DNA of 64,000 bases, from positions 32,713-96,712 of the forward strand of contig CAJKDY010000010.1 of the NCBI GenBank assembly GCA_905198835.1, given 5' to 3'. Position numbers and translations under genes: made by a program. The notes beneath the pieces are model-generated. The model searched no databases and was not told the DNA's origin. It saw only the letters and a program-made list of their open reading frames with translations. Positions 25,095 through 36,861 of this stretch are shown piece by piece. How positions within the stretch are numbered: the stretch's first letter is position 1; the number at the start of each line of letters is the position of its first letter. Origin of the DNA: an uncultured Eubacteriales bacterium. GTDB taxonomy: Bacteria; Bacillota; Clostridia; Oscillospirales; Oscillospiraceae.

Positions 25095-25208
25095 CCTCCG
25101 AAACGCTTACGGTGGCTTTTTCCGCTTCGGCTGGGGTAAATTGGTTTTGTTTGACCTTTGCGGGGCAGACTATATACCAAACGCCGAAAAGGGAGGGGTC
25201 TTGCGTCT

Positions 25209-26321
25209 ATGGCTACGGTGGTGCTCAAGGGCGTCAAAAAGGTCTATGGCAACAACATAACAGCGGTCCATAGCTTTGACCTGGACATCAAGGATCAGGA
25301 ATTCATCGTGCTGGTGGGGCCGTCCGGCTGCGGAAAGTCTACCACACTGCGGATGGTGGCCGGCCTGGAGGACATCAGCGAGGGCGAGCTTTTCATCGAC
25401 GGCAGGCGCTGCAACGACGTGGAGCCTAAGGACCGGGACATCGCCATGGTCTTTCAGTCCTACGCCCTCTATCCCCACATGACCGTGCGAGAGAATATGG
25501 CCTTTCCCCTGAAGCTGAAAAAGCGGCCAAAGGCCGAGATCGACAAGGCCGTTGCGGACGCGGCGGCGGTTTTGGGCATTACCGAATACCTGGACCGCAA
25601 GCCCCGCGCCCTCTCCGGCGGCCAGCGCCAGCGGGTGGCCATCGGCCGGGCCATTGTCCGGGAGCCCAAGGTGCTGCTGATGGACGAGCCGCTGTCCAAT
25701 CTGGACGCCAAGCTGCGCAACCAGATGCGCTCGGAGATCATCAAGCTGCGCGGGCGCATCAACACCACCTTTGTCTACGTGACCCATGACCAGGTGGAGG
25801 CCATGACCCTGGGCGACCGCATCGTCATCATGAGGGACGGCCACATCCAGCAGACCGGCACGCCCCAAGAGGTCTTTGAGCACCCGGCCAATCTTTTCGT
25901 GGCAGGGTTCATCGGGATGCCCCAGATGAACTTCTTCCAAAACGCCCGTCTCACCGCCGACGGCACCGTGCAGCTGGGCAAGACCGCCATTGCCCTGCCC
26001 CGCCAGACTGCCGCGGCCCTGGCTGGACGGGAGGGCCCGGTCATCGCGGGCATCCGGCCCACCCATATGAAGCTGTGTTCCTCCAAGGAGCCCCAGGCAC
26101 TGGCAGGCACGGTGGACGTGTGCGAGATGATGGGCAGCGAGATCCATCTCCACCTGACCGTCCAGGGCCAGGAGGTGGTGCTGGTGCTGCCCACGGCGGA
26201 CCTGAGCGAGCACTGGCGGGGCGGGATCAACAAAGGGACTGCCCTGGCCTTTACCGCGCCGGGACGGCTGGTGCACCTCTTTGACCCGGACAGCGGTGAA
26301 AACCTGCTGCCCCAACCCTAG
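25209..26321 (+). CDS. Sugar ABC transporter ATP-binding protein, UgpC/MsmK type
   Basis: ATPase subunit energising carbohydrate ABC importers at the inner face of the membrane. The 370-residue protein has Walker A GPSGCGKST (residues 38-46), Q-loop FQSYALYPHM, signature LSGGQRQRVAIGRAI, Walker B VLLMDEPLSNLDA, switch VTHDQVEA and a C-terminal TOBE/OB domain with the GFIGMPQMNFF hinge. No permease or binding-protein genes are adjacent, the usual situation for a shared MsmK-like ATPase serving several importers. ATG 25209 has a GGGAGGGG site 10 bases upstream. Confidence 0.93.
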   Translation: MATVVLKGVKKVYGNNITAVHSFDLDIKDQEFIVLVGPSGCGKSTTLRMVAGLEDISEGELFIDGRRCNDVEPKDRDIAMVFQSYALYPHMTVRENMAFPLKLKKRPKAEIDKAVADAAAVLGITEYLDRKPRALSGGQRQRVAIGRAIVREPKVLLMDEPLSNLDAKLRNQMRSEIIKLRGRINTTFVYVTHDQVEAMTLGDRIVIMRDGHIQQTGTPQEVFEHPANLFVAGFIGMPQMNFFQNARLTADGTVQLGKTAIALPRQTAAALAGREGPVIAGIRPTHMKLCSSKEPQALAGTVDVCEMMGSEIHLHLTVQGQEVVLVLPTADLSEHWRGGINKGTALAFTAPGRLVHLFDPDSGENLLPQP

Positions 26322-26322
26322 C

Positions 26323-26354
26323 AAAAAGCCCGGACCAAGTGGTCCGGGCTTTTT
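26323..26354. terminator. Bidirectional terminator between the ABC ATPase and amt
   Basis: AAAAAGCCCGGACC-AAGT-GGTCCGGGCTTTTT between convergent genes; both ends have the required A/T runs. Confidence 0.92.
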
Positions 26355-26362
26355 CGCTGTCT

Positions 26363-28129
26363 TTACTCCACGTCCTGCAGGGCGTCGTAGCCCTCCTCGC
26401 CGGTGCGGACCTTGACGACATTTTCCACATCGTAGACGAAGATCTTACCGTCGCCGATATGGCCGGTATAGAGAGCCTTTTTCGCCGCGTCGATGACGGA
26501 GCGGACCGGGATCTTGCTCACCACCACGTCCAGCTGTACCTTGGGCAGCAGCGTGGCCTCCAGCTTGACGCCCCGGTAGTATTCCGGCGCGCCCTTCTGA
26601 GCGCCGCAGCCCATGACGTGGCTGACGGTCATACCGGTGACGCCCAGGCCGGTGAGGGCGGTGGTCAAGCGCTCCAGGCGGCTCTCCTTACACACGATCT
26701 CCACCTTGGTGAACTTGGGCTGGTCGGGGTCTCTGGGCTGGGGCACGAAGGAGGGCTCAGCCTTGACGCTCACCGCCTCAGCCATGGGCACGTCGCCAGA
26801 GACGACCAGGGCATCGGCATAGTCCACCGTCTCGGGGGCGAAGGTAAAGCCGTCGTAGGCGGAGGGCAGGCCGTGCTCGGCCTTATCGAGGCCCTCCATC
26901 TCCTCCTCGGCGGAGGCCCGCAGGCCCACGGTCTTTTTGATGACCCAGAAGGCGATGGTGATGGTCACAGCCGTCCAGGCAGCCGTGGCCAGCATGCCCA
27001 CCAGCTGGATGCCCAGCTGCTGGAAGCCGCCGCCGTAAAAGAGGCCCTTGTCGGCGATCTGGTTGGCACCGCCGGTGATGCCACGGGCAAAGGCGGGGGC
27101 GGTGTCGGTGGCCACCAGACCCACGGCGATGGTGCCCCAGATGCCGTTCATCATGTGGACGGCCACCGCGCCTACGGGGTCGTCGATGTGGAGCACATGG
27201 TCCATTAGCCACACGCCGAAGACCACCAGCACGCCGCTGACCGCGCCCACAAAGGCGGCCCCGGCGGCGTCACACACATCGCAGGGCGCGGTGACGGCCA
27301 CCAGTCCGGCCAGAGAGGCGTTGAGGCACATAGACACGTCGGGCTTACCGTATTTGATCCAGGTGAACACCATGCACACCACCGTGGCTACGCTGGGGGC
27401 GATGGTGGTGGTGACGAAGATGGAGCCCATCTCGGGCACGTTCACCGCCGCCGCGCCGTTGAAGCCATACCAGCCCAGCCACAAAATGAACACGCCCAGG
27501 CAGCCCAGGGGCAGGCTGTGGCCGGGGAAGGCGTTGACCTTGGTGACCTTGCCCGACTTGTCCCGGACAAACTTGCCGATGCGGGGGCCCAGCATCCACG
27601 CGCCGATGAAGGCGGAGATGCCGCCCACCATGTGGATACAGTTGGACCCGGCGAAATCGTGGAAGCCCATCTGGGCCAGCCACCCGCCGCCCCAGGTCCA
27701 GTGGGCCTCGATGGGGTAGATGACGGCGGAGATGACGCCGGAGTAGATGCAGTAGCTCAAAAACTTGGTCCGCTCGGCCATAGCGCCGGAGACGATGGTG
27801 GCGGTGGTGGCGCAGAAGACCAGGTTGAAGACGAAGTTGGACCAGTCAAACTCGGCGTAGTTGGTAAATATATCCAGGTTAGGGATGCCCACCAGGCCGA
27901 ACAGGGCGTCCTCGCCCAGGAAAAGGCCAAATCCCAGCAGCACGAAGACCACCGTGCCGATGCAGAAGTCCATCAGGTTCTTCATCAGGATGTTGCCCGC
28001 GTTCTTGGCCCGGGTGAAGCCGGTCTCCACCATGGCAAAGCCCGCCTGCATCCAGAACACCAGCGCCGCGCCGATCAAAAACCAGACGCTGAACACCTCT
28101 CCTTGTACCGCGCTTAAGATCTCTTCCAT
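26363..28129 (-). CDS. amt: Ammonium transporter with fused C-terminal PII domain
   Basis: Membrane ammonium channel/transporter fused to its own PII-type regulator. The 588-residue protein has an Amt domain (about 1-410, 11 hydrophobic segments; GWLAQMGFHDFAGSNCIHM and GLVAVTAPCD) and, after a linker, a GlnB/GlnK-like domain (about 475-588) with the GVTGMTVSHVMGCGAQKG T-loop start, EYYRGVKLEATLLPKV and the C-terminal ATP motif GHIGDGKIFVYDVENVVKVRTGEE. At the position equivalent to E. coli GlnB Tyr51, the uridylylation site, there is Leu, so control by uridylylation is unlikely. It lies downstream of GSIII on the same strand, separated by a hairpin/terminator leader. AGGAGG lies 8 bases before the start. 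Confidence 0.93.
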   Translation of the reverse strand: MEEILSAVQGEVFSVWFLIGAALVFWMQAGFAMVETGFTRAKNAGNILMKNLMDFCIGTVVFVLLGFGLFLGEDALFGLVGIPNLDIFTNYAEFDWSNFVFNLVFCATTATIVSGAMAERTKFLSYCIYSGVISAVIYPIEAHWTWGGGWLAQMGFHDFAGSNCIHMVGGISAFIGAWMLGPRIGKFVRDKSGKVTKVNAFPGHSLPLGCLGVFILWLGWYGFNGAAAVNVPEMGSIFVTTTIAPSVATVVCMVFTWIKYGKPDVSMCLNASLAGLVAVTAPCDVCDAAGAAFVGAVSGVLVVFGVWLMDHVLHIDDPVGAVAVHMMNGIWGTIAVGLVATDTAPAFARGITGGANQIADKGLFYGGGFQQLGIQLVGMLATAAWTAVTITIAFWVIKKTVGLRASAEEEMEGLDKAEHGLPSAYDGFTFAPETVDYADALVVSGDVPMAEAVSVKAEPSFVPQPRDPDQPKFTKVEIVCKESRLERLTTALTGLGVTGMTVSHVMGCGAQKGAPEYYRGVKLEATLLPKVQLDVVVSKIPVRSVIDAAKKALYTGHIGDGKIFVYDVENVVKVRTGEEGYDALQDVE

Positions 28130-28154
28130 TGCTGATTCCTCCTCTTTTTTTCAT

Positions 28155-28189
28155 AAAAAGGGCGTATGCGGCGCTTTGCCGCATACGCC
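28155..28189 (-). terminator. Intrinsic terminator in the glnN-amt intergenic region (probable attenuator)
   Basis: On the minus strand GGCGTATGCGGC-AAAGC-GCCGCATACGCC is followed by CTTTTT. It lies between the GSIII stop codon and the amt start, so it either ends the GSIII transcript or gates amt. Its 5' arm is shared with a competing hairpin at 28181-28198. Confidence 0.85.
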
Positions 28190-28198
28190 TTTGTATGC
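28181..28198 (-). promoter_or_regulatory. Candidate ANTAR-type hexaloop hairpin overlapping the amt terminator
   Basis: On the minus strand GCATAC-AAAGGC-GTATGC forms a perfect 6-bp stem with a six-base loop having A at loop position 1 and G at position 4, the stated signature of ANTAR target loops. It cannot form together with the terminator, whose 5' arm begins inside the loop. A looser hairpin (GTAAAG/CTTAC, about 28202-28221) sits 3 bases upstream where a first ANTAR hairpin would be expected, but its loop does not fit the rule well. Confidence 0.55.
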
Positions 28199-28217
28199 TT
28201 TGTAAGGGTTTCTCGCT

Positions 28218-30320
28218 TTACACTCGGAACATCAGATCGCCATAGCTGGGATAGGGCCAGTCCTTGGCGTCGGTGTTCAGTTCCATAGCGTCTACGCTCT
28301 GGCGCAGGGCCTCCATGGCGGGAATGAGCTTGGTCTTGCAGTATTTGGCCTGGGCCAGAACATCCTTCTGGCTACCCACCTTGTCCAAGACCGCGTCCAA
28401 AGCGTCTACCTTGTCATAGGTCTCGTCCAGCAGGGCCGAGAGTTTGGCGATCAGCGCCGTCTGGGCCTTACACTTGAGGCCCTTCACCGCCAGCTGCTGG
28501 TTTTTCACGCTCTTGGCCAGATGGCCCACATAGGCGCTGACGGCGGGGATCACATCCCGGCGGACCATCTCCGAAAGGGTCAGACCCTCGATGTTCAGGG
28601 TCTTGGTGTACTCCTCCAGATTGGTCTCGTACCGGGCCTCCATCTCGGTCTGGGTGTAGATCTTGTGCTGGGCGAAAAGCTGGACGTTCTTGGGGTCCAT
28701 GTAATGGGGCAGGGCGTCTACGGTGGTCTTCAGGTTCAAAAGGCCACGCTTTTGCGCCTCTTTGACCCAGGCGTCGGAGTAGCCGTCGCCGTTGAAGATG
28801 ATGCGCTTGTGGGCCTTGACGGTCTTTTTGACAAGCGTCAGGGCGTCCTTTGTCAGGTCCTTGCTTTTTTCCAGGGCGTCGGCAAACTGCCGCAGCTCCT
28901 CAGCGGCGATGGTGTTGAGCATGATGTTGGGACAGGCGATGGAGATGGCCGAGCCCAGGGAGCGAAACTCGAACTTGTTGCCGGTAAAGGCAAAGGGGGA
29001 GGTGCGGTTGCGGTCGGTGGTGTCCTTGGCCAGGTCGGGCAACACGTGGACGCCGGTCTCCAGCTTGGCGACTGCCGCGCCGCCGTAGGCTTTCCCCTTT
29101 TCGATGGCGTCCAGCACGGCGGTGAGTTCATCGCCCAGGAACATGGAGATGATGGCGGGCGGGGCCTCGTTGGCGCCCAGGCGGTGGTCATTGCCGGCGC
29201 TGGCCACGCTGATACGCAGCAGGTCCTGATACTCGTCCACGCCCTTGATCACGGCGGCCAGGAAGAGAAGGAACTGCACGTTCTCCGCCGGAGACTTGCC
29301 CGGATCCAGCAGGTTCTTGCCCGTGTCGGTGGACAGCGACCAGTTGTTGTGCTTGCCCGAGCCGTTGACCCCGGCGAAGGGCTTTTCGTGGAGGAGGCAC
29401 ACCAGGCCGTGGCGGGCGGCCACGTTCTTCATCATCTCCATGGTCAGCTGGTTGTGGTCGGTGGCCATATTGGTGGTAGTGAAGATAGGGGCCAGCTCAT
29501 GCTGGGCGGGGGCCACCTCGTTGTGCTTGGTCTTGGCCAGGATGCCCAGCTTCCAAAGCTCCTCGTCCAGCTCCTTCATAAAGGCGGCCACCCGGGGCTT
29601 GATGGCGCCGAAGTAGTGGTCCTCCAGCTCCTGGCCCTTGGGGGCCTTGGCCCCCAGCAGGGTCCGGCCGGTAAACATCAGGTCGGGCCGCTTGTCGTAG
29701 AGGGCCTTGTCCACCAGGAAATACTCCTGCTCGGGCCCCACGGTGGTGACCACCCGCTTGGCCGCCGTGTCCCCGAAGAGCCGCAGCACCCGCAAAGCCT
29801 GGGTGCTCAGGGCCTCCATGGAGCGCAGCAGCGGCGTCTTCTTGTCCAGCACCTCGCCGCCGTAGGAGCAGAAGGCGGTGGGGATATACAGCGTGCCGCC
29901 CTTGACAAAGGCGTAGCTGGTGGGGTCCCAGGCGGTGTAGCCCCTGGCCTCAAAGGTGGCCCGCAATCCGCCGGAGGGGAAGGAGGACGCGTCGGGCTCG
30001 CCCCGGATCAGCTCCTTGCCGGAAAACTGCATGATGACCCGGCCATGGCCGGTGGGGGAGATGAAGCTGTCGTGCTTTTCGGCGGTGACGCCGGAGAGGG
30101 GCTGGAACCAGTGGGTAAAGTGGGTGGCCCCCAGCTCCACCGCCCAGTCCTTCATGGCCCCGGCCACGGCGTTGGCCACCGCCGGGTCCAGGTCTCGCCC
30201 CTCGTCCATGGTCTTGCGAAGGGACTTATACACGTCCTTGGGCAGCCGCTCTTGCATGACGTCGTCATTAAATACCATGCTCCCAAACAGCTGCGGCACA
30301 CTCTTGCGTTTGTCTTCCAT
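28218..30320 (-). CDS. glnN: Glutamine synthetase type III
   Basis: ATP-dependent synthesis of glutamine from glutamate and ammonium by the large GSIII class. The 700-residue length is typical. Recognisable segments include the N-terminal VPQLFGSMVFND, GATHFTHWFQPL, EKHDSF, the VGPEQEYFLVD active-site stretch, ELWKLGILAKTKHNEVAPAQHELAP, NGSGKHNNWSLSTD and NRTSPFAFTGNKFEFR. ATG 30320 is preferred over the frame opening at 30506 because the latter starts upstream of the promoter; GAGGAAGGAAG precedes it. The transcript leader holds an intrinsic terminator. Amt-PII is downstream; the divergent operon encodes ANTAR, PurF and GltBD, making this a nitrogen-assimilation locus. Confidence 0.95.
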   Translation of the reverse strand: MEDKRKSVPQLFGSMVFNDDVMQERLPKDVYKSLRKTMDEGRDLDPAVANAVAGAMKDWAVELGATHFTHWFQPLSGVTAEKHDSFISPTGHGRVIMQFSGKELIRGEPDASSFPSGGLRATFEARGYTAWDPTSYAFVKGGTLYIPTAFCSYGGEVLDKKTPLLRSMEALSTQALRVLRLFGDTAAKRVVTTVGPEQEYFLVDKALYDKRPDLMFTGRTLLGAKAPKGQELEDHYFGAIKPRVAAFMKELDEELWKLGILAKTKHNEVAPAQHELAPIFTTTNMATDHNQLTMEMMKNVAARHGLVCLLHEKPFAGVNGSGKHNNWSLSTDTGKNLLDPGKSPAENVQFLLFLAAVIKGVDEYQDLLRISVASAGNDHRLGANEAPPAIISMFLGDELTAVLDAIEKGKAYGGAAVAKLETGVHVLPDLAKDTTDRNRTSPFAFTGNKFEFRSLGSAISIACPNIMLNTIAAEELRQFADALEKSKDLTKDALTLVKKTVKAHKRIIFNGDGYSDAWVKEAQKRGLLNLKTTVDALPHYMDPKNVQLFAQHKIYTQTEMEARYETNLEEYTKTLNIEGLTLSEMVRRDVIPAVSAYVGHLAKSVKNQQLAVKGLKCKAQTALIAKLSALLDETYDKVDALDAVLDKVGSQKDVLAQAKYCKTKLIPAMEALRQSVDAMELNTDAKDWPYPSYGDLMFRV

Positions 30321-30358
30321 CGCGCTTCCTTCCTCTCCATTGAAGATTTCTCTCAAGC

Positions 30359-30396
30359 AAAAAAGGGCGCTTTGGGGAAGCCCCATCAGCGCCCTT
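30359..30396 (-). terminator. Leader terminator of glnN (probable attenuator)
   Basis: On the minus strand AAGGGCGCT pairs with AGCGCCCTT, with an inner TGGGG/CCCCA stem, followed by a run of T. It lies between the glnN promoter and start codon, so it must be read through for GSIII expression. An alternative hairpin at 30382-30407 (GGC-AAGGGC-GCT extended by CCCATC/GATGGG with a 2-base bulge) uses the same 5' arm and has an A..G.. hexaloop. Confidence 0.85.
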
Positions 30397-30410
30397 GCCA
30401 GGATGGGTGC

Positions 30411-30439
30411 ATTATACGCCTGCCCATCGGTCCTGTCAA
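30411..30439 (-). promoter_or_regulatory. Promoter of glnN
   Basis: Minus-strand TTGACA (30439-30434), 17-bp spacer, TATAAT (30416-30411); both hexamers are consensus. The transcript would start near 30404. Confidence 0.88.
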
Positions 30440-30564
30440 TGGATTTTTGGCGATTTCTGCAAGTTGCATAATTGCTACTTGCAAAGATACCCGCCATTTT
30501 AAGCAATCTAGCCAGTTATCCCCAAATGTTGTGAAATTTATTCTTCTTAAAATTGCATTTTCTC

Positions 30565-30594
30565 TTGACAAGCCTGACCCAGCCGCCCTATAAT
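30565..30594 (+). promoter_or_regulatory. Promoter of the ANTAR-purF-gltBD operon
   Basis: TTGACA at 30565-30570, 18-bp spacer, TATAAT at 30589-30594. Confidence 0.83.
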
Positions 30595-30659
30595 CGAAGG
30601 CAAGGACAACGGCGCCCTTGTTTTGTTGGTTCACCCCATATAAAGGATCGGTGATCGCA

Positions 30660-30884
30660 ATGACAGAACGTGAACGCATCCATGAACTGGAGGAGGAAAA
30701 CGCCGTCCTCCGAAGCCAGCTGGCCACCGCCCGGCTGGTAGGCCGGGCCAAGTGCCTGCTGGTGCGCTACCGGGATCTGACCGAGCCCGAGGCCCACCAC
30801 CATATTGAAAAGGAAGCCATGGACCGGCAGATGACCCGCCGGGCCGTGGCGGAGGAGATCGTGGCGGAGCTGGGCGAGAGATGA
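30660..30884 (+). CDS. Minimal ANTAR-domain RNA-binding antiterminator
   Basis: ANTAR proteins bind paired hairpins in nascent RNA and stop terminator formation. This 74-residue protein consists of a short predicted coiled coil (residues 3-22, RERIHELEEENAVLRSQLAT) and an ANTAR three-helix domain (about 25-72: VGRAKCLLVRYRDLTEPEAHHHIEKEAMDRQMTRRAVAEEIV split over three helices, with the conserved AK..L..., EA......AM and AVAE..V positions). There is no receiver or GAF domain, so its signal input is not visible. ATG 30660 follows AAAGGAT. Its stop overlaps the purF start (ATGA). It faces GSIII, whose leader, like that of amt-PII, carries a terminator with a competing hexaloop hairpin; these are the likely targets. 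Confidence 0.82.
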   Translation: MTERERIHELEEENAVLRSQLATARLVGRAKCLLVRYRDLTEPEAHHHIEKEAMDRQMTRRAVAEEIVAELGER

Positions 30885-32323
30885 GCGCTTACGGTATGAG
30901 AAGGGCCGCGCCGGGCAAGGCCCATGAGGAGTGCGCCGTCTTTGGCGTCAGCCTGAAGCCGGTTGGGTCGGCGGAGGGGGCGGGGATCGCCTACAATGCG
31001 CTGCTGGCCATGCAGCACCGGGGCCAGGAGGGCTGCGGCATCGCCGCGGCGCAAGGAAGCGCCATCCCCTGCGCTAAGGGCGTAGGATTGGTCAGCGAGG
31101 TCTTCACCCCCCAGGCGATGGCCCGGCTGCCCGAGAGCCGCTGCGCCATCGGCCATACCCGGTACTCCACCACCGGGGGCAGCGATCCGGGGAATGTCCA
31201 GCCCTTTGTCCACGACTTTCTGACCGGGCGGATCGCCACCGCCCACAACGGGAACGTGGTCAACGCCCAGGAGCTGCGCCATAGGCTCCAAGAGCTGGGG
31301 CTGGATTTCTCCGCCACCAGCGACACCGAGGTCATCTCCGCCCTGATCGCCTATCTGGTCATGCGCTCGGGCGAGCTGATGGGCGGCGTGACCGAGGCGG
31401 CCAAGCTGCTGTCGGGGGCTTTTTGCCTGGTGGTGATGTCCAGCAACCATAAGATCATAGCCGTCCGGGACCCCAACGGCTACAGGCCCCTTTGCATCGG
31501 GGAGAATGACCGGGGGCTGTGCGTGGCCTCGGAGAGCTGCGCGCTGGACAGCTGCGGGTTCCGATATGTCCGGGATGTGGAGCCGGGGGAGGTATTGCTT
31601 ATTGAGGACGGCAGGCTCGTCCGCTCCCAGATCGCCCTCAACGCCCGGCGCAGGAGCCTTTGTGTATTCGAGTATGTCTACTTCGCCCGGCCCGACTCGG
31701 TAATCGACGGTCTCAGCGTCTACCAGGCCCGGCTCAACATGGGCCGGCAGCTGGCCCGGGAGCACCCGGTGGAGGCCGACGTGGTCTGCGGCGTGCCCGA
31801 CAGCGGCCTGGAGGCCGCCCAGGGCTACGCCCAAGAAAGCGGTATCCCTCTGGCCACTGGTTTTGTGAAAAACCGCTACATTGGCCGCAGCTTTATCTTC
31901 CCTACCCAGGCCCAGCGGGAGAACGCGGTGGCGCTGAAGCTCAACCCCCTGCGCTCGGCGGTGGAGGGCAAGCGGGTGGTGCTGGTAGACGACTCCATCG
32001 TCCGGGGCACCACCTGCGCCCGGATCGTGGCGGCCATCCGCCGCGCCGGGGCCAGGGAGGTCCATCTGCGGATCTCCGCGCCGCCCTTTTTGCACAACTG
32101 CTACTTTGGTACCGACATCGACGACGAGGAAAACCTGATCGCCAACCGTCTGAGCCTGGAGGAGATCCGATCTCGCACAGGGGCGGACACCCTGGGTTAT
32201 ATCAGCGTAGAGGGTCTGCGCCAGGCGTGTCAGGGCAGCCGGCTGGAGCTGTGCGACGCCTGCTTTACCGGCGACTATGCCACGGCCATCGGGCCGGGGC
32301 AGCATCCATCCCAAGAGAAGTGA
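30881..32323 (+). CDS. purF: Amidophosphoribosyltransferase
   Basis: First committed enzyme of purine synthesis: PRPP plus glutamine gives phosphoribosylamine. The 480-residue protein has an N-terminal propeptide ending before nucleophile Cys18 (EECAVFGV), the glutaminase motifs MQHRGQEG and HNGN, [4Fe-4S] cysteines in SLCVFEYVYFARPDS, HNCYFGTD and CDACF (the B. subtilis-type enzyme), and the PRPP loop VVLVDDSIVRGTT. Its start codon overlaps the ANTAR stop, and gltB follows 11 bases later, so it is expressed with nitrogen genes rather than with other pur genes, none of which are in the window. It could be a second, nitrogen-linked PurF. Confidence 0.95.
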   Translation: MSAYGMRRAAPGKAHEECAVFGVSLKPVGSAEGAGIAYNALLAMQHRGQEGCGIAAAQGSAIPCAKGVGLVSEVFTPQAMARLPESRCAIGHTRYSTTGGSDPGNVQPFVHDFLTGRIATAHNGNVVNAQELRHRLQELGLDFSATSDTEVISALIAYLVMRSGELMGGVTEAAKLLSGAFCLVVMSSNHKIIAVRDPNGYRPLCIGENDRGLCVASESCALDSCGFRYVRDVEPGEVLLIEDGRLVRSQIALNARRRSLCVFEYVYFARPDSVIDGLSVYQARLNMGRQLAREHPVEADVVCGVPDSGLEAAQGYAQESGIPLATGFVKNRYIGRSFIFPTQAQRENAVALKLNPLRSAVEGKRVVLVDDSIVRGTTCARIVAAIRRAGAREVHLRISAPPFLHNCYFGTDIDDEENLIANRLSLEEIRSRTGADTLGYISVEGLRQACQGSRLELCDACFTGDYATAIGPGQHPSQEK

Positions 32324-32334
32324 GGGGACACAGT

Positions 32335-36860
<4,526 letters not shown>

Positions 36861-36861
<1 letters not shown>

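Larger units (their letters stand above)
30321..30659. other. Divergent control region between glnN and the ANTAR-purF-gltBD operon
   Basis: This 339-base gene-free stretch holds the glnN ribosome binding site, a leader terminator (30359-30396), the glnN promoter (30411-30439), about 125 bases of AT-richer DNA with no recognised motif, the ANTAR-operon promoter (30565-30594) and a 65-base leader for that operon. That leader begins with a weak CAAGG/CCTTG hairpin followed by TTTTG (30601-30624), possibly another attenuator. Confidence 0.75.

Noticed and set aside
28521..30593. 690-codon open frame on the plus strand
   Set aside because: It is antisense to glnN over nearly its whole length, its His/Gly/Val-rich translation has no domain, and glnN is an unambiguous gene. 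High GC keeps antisense frames open.
30601..30624. Strong attenuator in the ANTAR operon leader
   Set aside because: The stem is only 5 bp with a 10-base loop and a short T-run, and no A..G.. hexaloop competes with it; too weak to call as a feature.
31660..32334. In-frame 225-codon extension upstream of gltB
   Set aside because: It overlaps purF in another frame; gltB must start at 32335 so that nucleophile Cys18 lies after a short propeptide.
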